Assembly (NCBI GenBank): GCA_027531145.1
Contig: JAPZRF010000001.1
Location: forward strand, 1-64,000
Reading direction: 5' to 3'
Length of the DNA: 64,000 nt
Source: Brevundimonas sp.
GTDB taxonomy: Bacteria > Pseudomonadota > Alphaproteobacteria > Caulobacterales > Caulobacteraceae
Shown here: positions 54,090 through 62,300 of the stretch, piece by piece
How the letters are laid out: the number at the start of each line of letters is the position of its first letter
How positions within the stretch are numbered: position 1 is the stretch's first letter
Translations under genes and position numbers: made by a program
The notes under the pieces: generated by a model
What the model saw: only the letters and a program-made list of their open reading frames with translations
What the model was told of the DNA's origin: nothing
Databases searched by the model: none

Positions 54090-56234
54090 TCAGGCTTGGG
54101 AGACCTTGAGTTCTGCCTTCGGCCGCCCGATCGGAGCCGGCGAGAGCAATCCCCCATCCACTACCAGCACCCGGTCCGCGCGCTGCAGCAAGGCCGGGCG
54201 GTGGGCGACGACGATGCGGGTGATGGGCAGCTGGGCGATCAGGTCGGCGATGATCTCCTCGGTCTGGACGTCGAGGTTGGCGGTGCCCTCGTCGAGGATC
54301 AGGAGGCGGGGCTGGCGGTACAGGGCGCGGGCCAGCAGGACGCGCTGCTTCTGACCGCCCGACAGGGTCGAGCCCATGTCACCGACCAGCGACAGATACT
54401 GCATCGGCATGCGCACGATGTCCTCATGCACCTGGGCGGCGAAGGCGGCCTGCTGCACCCGCACCATGTCGAGGTCGGGATCGAAGAAGGCGATGTTGTC
54501 GGCGATGGTGCCCGACAGCAGCCGATCATCCTGGGCCACCACCCCGACCTGTTCGCGCCACGCGCGCCAAAGGTCTGGCGTCGCCGTCTGGCCATCGAGG
54601 GTGATGGTGCCGGCGGTCGGGTGGCGCAGGCCCAGCATCAGTTTCAGCAGGGTGGTCTTGCCGCCACCGGACGCCCCGGTGATGGCGAGGAATTCGCCCG
54701 GTTTCACCGTCAGGTTCAGCCCCTCCAGAATGGTGCGATCGGCCGCGCCGTAGCGGAAGCCGATGTCGCTCAGGGTCATGGCCCCGCGCACCTCCAGTCG
54801 CGGCGGAGCGGCGGCGGGTGAGGTCTCGACCTCGGCGGTGACGATGTCGGCCAGGCGATCCAGATGCAGGTTCAGGAAGCGGAACTGGATGGCCTGGTTG
54901 ATCAGGGCATTGGCCCGGTCGGTGAAGGTCTGGCGGAACGACAGGAAGGCGAACAGCATCCCGACCGAAAAGCCGTCGCCGGCCAGGATGGTCCGCGCGC
55001 CGAGATAGATCACAATGACCGTTTGCAGCCCCGTGATCAGTCCCTGGGTAAAGCTCAGGGAGATCTGGAATTTGCCGACCGAGACGGCGGCGTTGATCGC
55101 ATTGGCATAGAGGTTGCGCCACGAACTCTCGCGTTCGGCCTCGCGACCCATGACCTTGATGGTGGTGGCGGCGCGGACCGTCTCCATGATGTGGGACTGT
55201 TCGCGCGCGCTCTCGATGATCTGTTCTTCGGTACGGGCCTTCATCGCCGGGAACAGGGCGAAGGCGAAGATCAGATTGATCGCGACGGCCCCCACCACGA
55301 CGGCCGTCAGGATCGGCGAATACAGCAGCAGGATCACGATCGCGACGACCGCCATCAGGCCGTCGATGATGGCGGCGATCACGCCCCGGGTCAGCACGTC
55401 CTGGATCGCCGAGGCCGAGCCGATGCGCGAGATGATGTCCCCCACATGGCGTTTCTCGAACCAGTCGCTGGGCAGGCGGATCATGTGCCGCACCAGATTG
55501 CCGACCATCTGGAAGCTGAGCATCTGGCCGAACACCTGCAGCGCCCAGGCGCGCAGGGCCTCGATCATCGCCTGGATGACGACCAGGGCCCCGAAGCCGA
55601 TCGCCAGAACCGTCAGCAGGTCGCGATCGGCGCGGAAGATGGCCTCGTCCACCACCAGCTGCATCTGGAACGGGGCCGCGAAGACCGCCACCTGCAGCGC
55701 CAGCGACAGCCCCAGGATCTGGAAAAAGGCGGGCCAGAAGCCAACCATTTTCGACCAGAGGCTGGTCAGTCTGATCGGCGCCCGCGCCGTGACCTTTTCG
55801 AAGGTGTCGGACGGGGTCAGCTCCAGCGCCACGCCGGTGAAATGGTTCGACAGGTCGTCGAGCGTATAGGTGCGGGCGCCCAGGGCCGGGTCGTGGATGA
55901 CCGCCCTGCCGCCGGACACCGACTTCAGCACCACGAAATGGTTCAGGTCCCAGTGCAGGATGGCCGGCAGCCGCACCTTGTTCAGCGCCGTCAGCTCGAC
56001 CTTCAGGGCCCGCGGCGCGAAGCCCAGACTGTCGGCGAACCCCATGATGCTGCGCAGGGTCGCGCCCGACATCGACAGGGTGAACCGCTGGCGCAGTCCG
56101 TTCAGATCGACGTCATGGCCGTGATAGCGCGCCACCATGGCCATACAGGCCAGGCCGCATTCGGCCGCTTCCGCCCCCTGGATGATGGGCAGGCGTCGGC
56201 GACGGGCAAAGTTCAGCTCGGATGGAATATTCAT
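54090..56234 (-). CDS. peptidase-containing (C39) ABC exporter for double-glycine peptides
   Basis: The 714-aa protein has the three-domain layout of bacteriocin exporters such as CvaB, RaxB and LagD. An N-terminal C39 cysteine protease (1-135) shows Q19, catalytic C26 (QGAEAAECGLACMAM), H99 (HWDLNHFVVL) and D115 (IHDP), all intact. A six-helix membrane domain (about 155-440) follows, then an ATPase with Walker A GASGGGKTT, signature LSGGQKQR and Walker B LLILDEGTANLD. It cleaves the leader after Gly-Gly and exports the mature peptide. It ends one base after the lepA stop (convergent) and overlaps the adaptor gene by 4 nt. Confidence 0.94.
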   Translation of the reverse strand: MNIPSELNFARRRRLPIIQGAEAAECGLACMAMVARYHGHDVDLNGLRQRFTLSMSGATLRSIMGFADSLGFAPRALKVELTALNKVRLPAILHWDLNHFVVLKSVSGGRAVIHDPALGARTYTLDDLSNHFTGVALELTPSDTFEKVTARAPIRLTSLWSKMVGFWPAFFQILGLSLALQVAVFAAPFQMQLVVDEAIFRADRDLLTVLAIGFGALVVIQAMIEALRAWALQVFGQMLSFQMVGNLVRHMIRLPSDWFEKRHVGDIISRIGSASAIQDVLTRGVIAAIIDGLMAVVAIVILLLYSPILTAVVVGAVAINLIFAFALFPAMKARTEEQIIESAREQSHIMETVRAATTIKVMGREAERESSWRNLYANAINAAVSVGKFQISLSFTQGLITGLQTVIVIYLGARTILAGDGFSVGMLFAFLSFRQTFTDRANALINQAIQFRFLNLHLDRLADIVTAEVETSPAAAPPRLEVRGAMTLSDIGFRYGAADRTILEGLNLTVKPGEFLAITGASGGGKTTLLKLMLGLRHPTAGTITLDGQTATPDLWRAWREQVGVVAQDDRLLSGTIADNIAFFDPDLDMVRVQQAAFAAQVHEDIVRMPMQYLSLVGDMGSTLSGGQKQRVLLARALYRQPRLLILDEGTANLDVQTEEIIADLIAQLPITRIVVAHRPALLQRADRVLVVDGGLLSPAPIGRPKAELKVSQA

Positions 56235-57475
56235 CGACGGCGACCGGCAGCGTAGAGCGGGTCCAGCAACCATTCCAGCAGGCTACGCCGGTCGATGACG
56301 ACATCGGCCGACAGCAGCATGCCGGGTTGCAGCGGCACGGTCTCGCCATAGGCGGCGACGCTGTCACGCGCCAGTTTCACCCGCACGCGAAAGACCGGCT
56401 CCTGCACCTGCAGGCCCGGAATGGCGATCTCGGCCGGGGCCAGAACGGTGCGCGACACCGAGGTGACGACGCCTTGGCCCGTGCCGAACTTCTGATGCGG
56501 AAAGGCCTGGTACAGCAGCCGCACCTCTTGACCCTCGCGCACGAAGCCGGCGGCGCGCGAGGGGGCATAGAGTTCGGCTTCCAGCGTCGAGTCCCCGGCC
56601 GTCAGGACCGCCACGGCGGCCCCCGGCGCGACCGTCTGGCCCATATCGACCGGCAGGGCGGCGACCCGGCCGGCCACCGTCGCCACAACGACATAGCGCC
56701 CTTGCGCCTCGGTCTGGGTGACCTGCTGATCGAGGCCCGCGCGGGTGGAGGCGGCCTCGGCGCGGGCGGCCCGCAGGTCGATGGGGATGGCGGCCAGGCG
56801 CGCGTCGACCTCGCCGATCTCCCGCTCATAGGTCAGGGCCCGGGCCGACAGAGTCGACGCCTCCTGCTGCACCGCCAGTTCGGCCGAGCGCCGCGCCTCC
56901 AGCTCGCGCCGGGGCAGGAAGCCTTGCGCGGCGATCGTCTCGGCCCGGACGACCTCGGCGCGGGCGAGGGCGAGCCGCTCGTCCTGGAGGGTGATGCTGC
57001 GGCGGGTTTCGGACAGCTCCCGGTTGAGCCCGGCGCGGCGGTCGGCCAGCTGGCGCTGCTCGGCGGCCAGGGTGGCGACGGTCGCTGCCGCCCGCGCCTC
57101 GGCCGCCTCGCCCTGCACATCCAGACTGCGCGACAGGGCGGTCAGGGTGTCGCCACCCTCCAGCGCCGACGACAGGGTCAGGGTGGCGATGGGCTGGCCG
57201 ACGGCGACCGTGTCGCCCTCCCGCACATGGACCGCAGAGACGATCCCGCCCTGGCGTGCGGTCAGGCGGATCATGCCCGCCTGCGGCGTCAGCCAGCCGA
57301 CGACGGTCTCCTTGCGGGCATAGGAGGCTGTGGCGGCAAAGGCCGCCCCGCCCAGGACCACGGCGATCAGCAGACCGGCGAGGACGCGGGACGAAACGGA
57401 CGAGGCCAGCACGACCTCACCCGCCAGCCGTCGGGTGGCGTGGGTGACGGCCTCTTTGCGGAACAGGTCGGACAC
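56231..57475 (-). CDS. HlyD-family secretion adaptor for the C39 exporter
   Basis: The 414-aa protein has a short cytoplasmic N-terminus, one membrane helix (VLAGLLIAVVLGGAAFAATASY), and a periplasmic part with two lipoyl halves (VSAVHVREGDTVAVGQPIATL and VVATVAGRVAALPVDMGQTV) flanking a long coiled-coil hairpin (about 115-240). This is the CvaA/RaxA type of adaptor that links the exporter to a TolC-like channel. GTG 57475 is the likely start; TTG codons further upstream are possible. Its stop overlaps the exporter start. It is divergent from the peptide genes. Confidence 0.9.
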   Translation of the reverse strand: MSDLFRKEAVTHATRRLAGEVVLASSVSSRVLAGLLIAVVLGGAAFAATASYARKETVVGWLTPQAGMIRLTARQGGIVSAVHVREGDTVAVGQPIATLTLSSALEGGDTLTALSRSLDVQGEAAEARAAATVATLAAEQRQLADRRAGLNRELSETRRSITLQDERLALARAEVVRAETIAAQGFLPRRELEARRSAELAVQQEASTLSARALTYEREIGEVDARLAAIPIDLRAARAEAASTRAGLDQQVTQTEAQGRYVVVATVAGRVAALPVDMGQTVAPGAAVAVLTAGDSTLEAELYAPSRAAGFVREGQEVRLLYQAFPHQKFGTGQGVVTSVSRTVLAPAEIAIPGLQVQEPVFRVRVKLARDSVAAYGETVPLQPGMLLSADVVIDRRSLLEWLLDPLYAAGRRR

Positions 57476-57596
57476 GGATGTGTTATCTCGCCAACGATTT
57501 ACAAGTGTTTTTAATCTTGACAGGCGAGCGAGGGGCTTGCAATCCTGAGGTTGCAATCCGGATCGCGCACTTCAACTTTAGCCAAAGGAGGGAGCC
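57476..57596. promoter_or_regulatory. divergent control region of the bacteriocin cassette
   Basis: The 121-bp region between the adaptor and peptide 1 genes is AT-richer than the chromosome. It contains a perfect TTGACA at 57517-57522 on the plus strand, and a direct repeat TTGCAATCC at 57537-57545 and 57552-57560 (15-bp period), which could be a regulator site overlapping the -10 area. No convincing -10 hexamer was found at the usual spacing. A strong ribosome site AAAGGAGGGA precedes peptide 1. Confidence 0.5.
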
Positions 57597-57791
57597 ATGA
57601 CGGCTCTAGCTATGGACGTGCGTGAACTCAGCATCGATGAAATCGATCAGGTTGAAGGTGCGATGGCCCAATGGGTTGGTCGTGCCGTATTTACAGGCCT
57701 AGTCATCGTCGGCGTGGGTACCGGTGTCGCTCTGGTCGCTGGAATTGCTGTCGGAGTAGCGATTGTTGCATACGACCATTACAACGACTAG
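57597..57791 (+). CDS. putative bacteriocin precursor, peptide 1 (double-glycine-type leader)
   Basis: The 64-aa product has a leader of about 22 residues with the pattern RELSIDEIDQVEGA, which fits the LS-x-x-E-(L/I)-x-x-V-x-G-(G/A) rule for C39 processing. The predicted mature peptide is 42 residues: MAQWVGRAVF, then a long hydrophobic Gly/Val/Ala stretch with GVGTG and GIAVG (GxxxG) motifs, then the polar tail YDHYND. The design suits a membrane-active class II/IIb bacteriocin or microcin. It is divergent from the exporter genes. ATG 57597 follows AAAGGAGGGAGCC; an internal ATG at 57612 is possible. Confidence 0.78.
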   Translation: MTALAMDVRELSIDEIDQVEGAMAQWVGRAVFTGLVIVGVGTGVALVAGIAVGVAIVAYDHYND

Positions 57792-57804
57792 TCGGCTCTT
57801 CTAA

Positions 57805-57960
57805 ATGGAAAGGCCAGATGAAGAGCAACTAACGTTTGACATCAACTCCTTGTCGCCTGAGGCGCTTTTTGTGGCAAGCGGTGCTGTAGCGATCATGTTG
57901 GTTGCTTTTGCAGTAGGTGTTAGACTTGGAATGCAGATCGCACAATCAGCCTTAAACTAA
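57805..57960 (+). CDS. small single-helix membrane protein, candidate bacteriocin immunity protein (51 aa)
   Basis: The frame lies between the two peptide genes and encodes MERPDEEQLTFDINSLSPEA, a hydrophobic helix (LFVASGAVAIMLVAFAVGV) and a short tail RLGMQIAQSALN. It lacks a double-glycine leader. A short single-pass membrane protein between two bacteriocin genes is a typical immunity position, but no family is recognised. The ribosome site is weak and the start at 57805 lies only 13 bp after the peptide 1 stop, so coupling is possible. Confidence 0.55.
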   Translation: MERPDEEQLTFDINSLSPEALFVASGAVAIMLVAFAVGVRLGMQIAQSALN

Positions 57961-58003
57961 TGGATGCGAATTGCAACGCTGTAACATAAGACTCGCAGGA
58001 GAT

Positions 58004-58228
58004 ATGAAAATGACAATTGCTGTTTTTGAATCTGCATCGAACGTCGAGTTTCGTGAACTCAACAGCTCAGAAGTTGATGGTGTTTTTGGCGGAGGAAGCG
58101 TGAGAGTCGGATCTGCTGCAATAGGAGCTGCGGCAGCGGTCTGGGGCGTATGGGTGGGAGCCTTTACGGTTGGCGTTGGTATCGGTAAAGACATTGGTTA
58201 CGCAATTTTCGGAGCAGACGACGACTAG
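58004..58228 (+). CDS. putative bacteriocin precursor, peptide 2 (double-glycine leader)
   Basis: The 74-aa product has a 30-residue leader ending in FRELNSSEVDGVFGG, a canonical C39 site with Gly-Gly, and shares the R-E-L-x-x-x-E-(I/V)-D-x-V-x-G spacing with peptide 1. The predicted mature part (44 residues) is GSVRVGSAAIGAAAAVWG, then Gly/Val-rich sequence containing GVWVG, GVGIG and GKDIG (all GxxxG) and an acidic end GADDD. Ribosome site AGGAG lies 3 bp before ATG 58004. It is the probable partner of peptide 1 in a two-peptide bacteriocin. A terminator follows. Confidence 0.8.
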   Translation: MKMTIAVFESASNVEFRELNSSEVDGVFGGGSVRVGSAAIGAAAAVWGVWVGAFTVGVGIGKDIGYAIFGADDD

Positions 58229-58257
58229 GTTATTCGCACTACAGGCGCGACTAAGTT

Positions 58258-58291
58258 AAGTGGGGGAGACTTCAGTCCTCCCCACTTTTTT
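58258..58291 (+). terminator. Rho-independent terminator after peptide 2
   Basis: AAGTGGGGGAGAC, a four-base loop and GTCCTCCCCACTT form a 13-position stem with two imperfect pairs (58258-58287). The stem runs into a T-run ending at 58291. The stem and T-run close the peptide operon. Confidence 0.85.
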
Positions 58292-58848
58292 AAATGTCAT
58301 ATTTACGACTAATGATGCGTCATTTTTTATACAAAAGACATCCTCTTCGGTAGAGTTTATCAGATCGCACTACTCAATCGTGAGTATTGTACGATCCACA
58401 TATGCTAATTTATAAATAATAGCCGAATAATAGAGATAAATTTAGATCGAAAACTATAGCGCCAATCGCCACTCCGACTGGCAAGCTCCCGAAACGGGGG
58501 AGTGATGCCCCAGCTGCGTCCTGATCCCACCCAACGCGCGCTCTATCTGACCGGCTAACGTCTGCGCCCGTTGAAGATCCGATGGCTGCGCTGAACCCAA
58601 AAGCGGCAACGCCACGACAAATACCTGCAGCTGAATAACTGGGGTACCGACAATATCTGACAGAAAGATGTTTTGAGACCGCAGGCTGCTCGTCTACCTA
58701 GCCATGGTGTTTGCCGTCGATGCGATCTGCTGGGCGAGTGTCGCGATCGACGTGCTCGGCAAGGCCAAGAAGGGCACCATCACCAAGGACGACACCACCA
58801 TCGTGGACGGCGTGATTGGAACGGCGAGGCGCACTCATCTCCCGGATA
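58292..58848. other. non-coding, AT-rich to mosaic segment with gene debris
   Basis: From 58292 to about 58460 the DNA is strongly AT-rich, unlike the rest of the window, with no gene. From about 58460 the composition rises. A start-less reverse frame lies at 58454-58693, and a plus-strand stretch 58704-58848 (beginning MVFAVDAICWASVAIDVLGK) reads like part of a protein before it runs, in frame +1 relative to the fragment, into the lepA remnant at 58849. No intact gene or mobile-element hallmark is seen. Confidence 0.6.
58454..58693 (-). pseudogene. start-less reverse reading frame, possible gene remnant
   Basis: Between stops at 58696 and 58454 a minus-strand frame is open for 79 codons. 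It reads, in part, VFVVALPLLGSAQPSDLQRA and QTLAGQIERALGGIRTQLGH, with a protein-like composition, but it has no ATG and no good ribosome site. It may be the decayed end of a gene lost at the 58.7-kb junction, or chance. No family is recognised. Confidence 0.25.
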
Positions 58849-59655
<807 letters not shown>

Positions 59656-59783
59656 GCCGCAGGCGGCGAAACCTGCCGGACCTTGCCGGAAGGTCATGAC
59701 CCGGAGTTAACTGGTACCGGCGGCGGAGCAGCACCTAGAGTACCAGCGGGATCAGGGGGATCCCGTAGACGTCTGGTCCCGCC

Positions 59784-60461
59784 ATGAGCGATGCATCCTC
59801 GTCCCTTCGGCTTGAAAAGGTCTCGCGCCGGTACGGCCGCAAGCCGGTGCTGGAGGACGTGAGCCACACCTTTCAGCAGGGCCTGACCCTGCTGACCGGG
59901 CCCAGCGGCGCGGGCAAATCAACCTTGCTGCGCCTCTGCGCCACAGCCGAGAAGCCCAGCGGCGGCACCCTGTTCTGGGAGGGCAAGGCGCTGCCGGGCG
60001 CGCAGTCCCGGCTGCGGCGCGGACTGGGCTACGCTCCGCAGGCGGTAGACCTGCCGGAAGACCTGACCGCCCGCGAGTTCGGACTGCACATGGCGGCCCT
60101 GAAGGGCCTGAATACCCGCGAAGCCGACGCCCAGTTCCGCCTTCTGCTGGAGGCCGTTGGCCTGGGTGCCGACGCCAACGGCCGGATCTCGACCTTTTCG
60201 GGCGGCATGCGGCGGCGGCTGGTGTTCGCCCAGGCCCTGCTGGGATCCCCCGGACTGCTGGCGCTGGACGAACCCACGGCTGAACTTGACGCGGAATCGC
60301 GCGAGCGGGTCGGTGCCCTGATCAGCCGTGCAGCGCAGAGCGCCGTGGTCATCATGACCTCCCACCTGACCGACCCCATAAGCGACGGCATGGTCGTGCT
60401 GAGGGTCGAGGGCGGCGCGCTGACGCCCGTTGCTGCCCCCGCCGCCGGGGTCTCCGCATGA
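59784..60461 (+). CDS. ABC transporter ATP-binding protein (hotspot module 2)
   Basis: The 225-aa ATPase has Walker A LTGPSGAGKST, Q-loop GYAPQAVDLPEDLTA, signature FSGGMRRR, Walker B LLALDEPTAELDAESRE and a switch His in TSHLTDP. It is short, with no C-terminal extension. It overlaps the permease gene by 4 nt. It lies between lepA repeats B and C, in GC-rich sequence. Possible roles are peptide or lipid export, including self-protection against the neighbouring bacteriocin, but nothing in the sequence proves this. Confidence 0.85.
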   Translation: MSDASSSLRLEKVSRRYGRKPVLEDVSHTFQQGLTLLTGPSGAGKSTLLRLCATAEKPSGGTLFWEGKALPGAQSRLRRGLGYAPQAVDLPEDLTAREFGLHMAALKGLNTREADAQFRLLLEAVGLGADANGRISTFSGGMRRRLVFAQALLGSPGLLALDEPTAELDAESRERVGALISRAAQSAVVIMTSHLTDPISDGMVVLRVEGGALTPVAAPAAGVSA

Positions 60462-61864
60462 GCCTGGCCGTCGTCCGATCGTCCATGACCACCTCGCTGG
60501 CCCGCTACGGCCGCAGCACGGGCCTGTGGATCCTGCTGCTGGTGGTGCCGGTGGGGGCGCGGTTCATGATCGCGGCGCGCGGGGCGGATTTCACCCTGAT
60601 CGCCCTGGACAACCGCATTCCTTGGCTGACCTCGCCCGTGCTTGGCGTCACGCTCGGGGTGATCATCGCCACCCTGTTGCTGCCCGTGGCCTTCATCTAT
60701 CTCCGCGCCAATGTGACCCGTCGCCAGCCGTGGCAGGTGGAAGAGGTCAGCCCCGCCGGCCGCATCTCCATCGCCTATGGCCGCTGGCTGGCTGACGTTG
60801 CCGTGCTGGCCATCGTGCTGGCGGCGACGACGGCGGCGGGTTGTCTGCTGGCCTTGCTGCTGCTGCCGCTGAACGAGGTGGACCCGGCCAGCATCATCCT
60901 GACCCTGTGGGTCATCGCCGCCCCGCCTCTGGCCATGGTCGCCGCACTGCGCCTGTTGTTCGACGCCCGCCGCCGGACCCGCGGGCCGCTGGGCGAGGTC
61001 CTGTTCTTCGTCTTCTGGATGGGTTCGCTGGGGTTCGTGCTGGTCGGCGGGGAGACCGGCGGATACGCTGGCAACATGACGGACCTGCCCGGCTTCATGT
61101 CCCCGCTCACCTATAGCCAGGAACGCTTCTTCCTGGCCATCGGTGGAGCGAGCATTCCCCCGGACGCCGCGCCGATCCATCTGGACGTCCTGGGCGGTGT
61201 CATGGCCGACGGCTACCTGGCGGCCCGCCTCAGCTGGCTGGGGATCGCCGCCCTGATCCCCCTGCTGGCGGGGCTGGTTTACACGCCCCATGTGGCCGGC
61301 AAGGCCCGCAAAACGGCCAGCTGGCTCAAGATTCTGGAGCCGGGTCAGGCGCGTCCCGCCGATCCGGGCGCCCGACCCGCCCGCTTCGGCATGCTGCCGG
61401 GCGTCGCGCTGGTCATGGCCGAGGCGCGGCTGATGGCCGGGAACCGTAAAGGCCTGCTGGCCATGGCCGCAGCGGCCGTAGTCAGCCTTTTCGCGCCCTG
61501 GTCCATAGCCGGGCCGGCGGCGATGCTGGTGCTGGTGTTTGCGACCACGGCCCATGCGGGCCGCAGCGAGCAGAAGGGTCTGCTGGCCCTGACCCGGACC
61601 ACCGTCCTCGCCCCGACCGCGCGGCGGATCGCCTTCGTGCTGGCGGGAACACTTCTGATGCTCGTGATGGCCGCGCCGGCGGTCGCGCAGGGATTGGTGA
61701 GGGGCGACCCGCGCCTCCTGCTGGAGGCCGCCGCCGTGGGTGCCGCCGCCGCCGCCGCCGCCATCACCCTCGGCACCCTGACCCGCTCAGCCACCGCGCC
61801 CCGGCTGGTCCTGCTGATCGCGTGGTACTTCTACCTGAACGCGGGCGGAGGGCCGATGGGGTGA
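60458..61864 (+). CDS. ABC transporter membrane protein (hotspot module 2)
   Basis: The 468-aa protein has about ten to twelve hydrophobic helices in two sets (residues about 20-280 and 320-460) separated by a soluble loop [25 protein letters not shown]. The pattern resembles duplicated ABC-2-like permeases, but I cannot name a family. The ATG overlaps the ATPase stop. Its stop at 61864 lies 41 bp before the third lepA 3'-end repeat, so the module appears complete. Confidence 0.8.
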   Translation: MSLAVVRSSMTTSLARYGRSTGLWILLLVVPVGARFMIAARGADFTLIALDNRIPWLTSPVLGVTLGVIIATLLLPVAFIYLRANVTRRQPWQVEEVSPAGRISIAYGRWLADVAVLAIVLAATTAAGCLLALLLLPLNEVDPASIILTLWVIAAPPLAMVAALRLLFDARRRTRGPLGEVLFFVFWMGSLGFVLVGGETGGYAGNMTDLPGFMSPLTYSQERFFLAIGGASIPPDAAPIHLDVLGGVMADGYLAARLSWLGIAALIPLLAGLVYTPHVAGKARKTASWLKILEPGQARPADPGARPARFGMLPGVALVMAEARLMAGNRKGLLAMAAAAVVSLFAPWSIAGPAAMLVLVFATTAHAGRSEQKGLLALTRTTVLAPTARRIAFVLAGTLLMLVMAAPAVAQGLVRGDPRLLLEAAAVGAAAAAAAITLGTLTRSATAPRLVLLIAWYFYLNAGGGPMG

Positions 61865-61905
61865 CAGGACCGCGGCGCAGCGGTCGCGCGGGGCGCGGCA
61901 AGATC

Positions 61906-62004
61906 GAGAAGCAGAAGGAAGGCAAGAAGCGGATGCGCCAGTTCGGCAAGGTCGAGATCCCGCAGGAAGCTTTCATCGCCGCGCTCAAGATGGACGGGGA
62001 CTGA
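61906..62004 (+). repeat. lepA 3'-end repeat, copy C (isolated 99-bp tail)
   Basis: This fragment still encodes [20 protein letters not shown] and the remaining 12 residues of LepA plus a stop. Nothing upstream matches lepA: the sequence before 61906 (GGGGCGCGGCAAGATC) is unrelated. Over the 96 bp 61909-62004 it differs from copies A and B at four positions, all silent. It is presumably the original end of the native lepA, displaced by insertion. Confidence 0.9.
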
Positions 62005-62088
62005 TCCCCGACAGGCGCGACGCCCCTTCGGGGATGACGCGGGGTGGCGCTGTTTGTCATCCCCGAAGCCCGAAGGGCTGTCGGGGAT
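62004..62088. repeat. nested inverted-repeat structure between lepA repeat C and tRNA-Met
   Basis: Outer arms ATCCCCGACAG (62004-62014) and its exact complement CTGTCGGGGAT (62078-62088) enclose inner arms CCCCTTCGGGGATGAC (about 62022-62037) and GTCATCCCCGAAG (about 62056-62068). The left arm begins on the last base of the lepA stop and the right arm ends on the CCA of the tRNA. It could be a bidirectional terminator or a recombination substrate. Confidence 0.65.
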
Positions 62089-62164
62089 GGTGGCTGGGGG
62101 CGGGCTCGAACCGCCGACCTGTGGGTTATGAATCCACCGCTCTAACCAGCTGAGCTACCCAGCC
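62088..62164 (-). tRNA. tRNA-Met (CAU), elongator type
   Basis: The 77-nt minus-strand sequence starts GGCTGGGTAGCTCAGCTGGT and ends CCCAGCC plus encoded CCA. It has a 7-bp acceptor stem GGCTGGG/CCCAGCC, a D-arm AGCTCAGCTGGTTAGAGC, the anticodon loop with CAT (TTCATAA) and a T-arm GGCGGTTCGAGCCCGCC. The first base pair G-C and the AGCTC/GAGC D-stem are elongator-like, not initiator. An Ile-tRNA with lysidine-modified CAU is a less likely alternative. Confidence 0.92.
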
Positions 62165-62300
62165 CCGGCCGGGTCGGTCGAGGACCCCGGCGTCGAGAGA
62201 CGCGGCCTATAGCCTCGCCGGGGCGCGGCGGCAAGTCGCGCGACGGACGCCGGCGCGCTAGGCTAGATCAACGCCACCTGAATGGTCCGGGAGACTCCTG

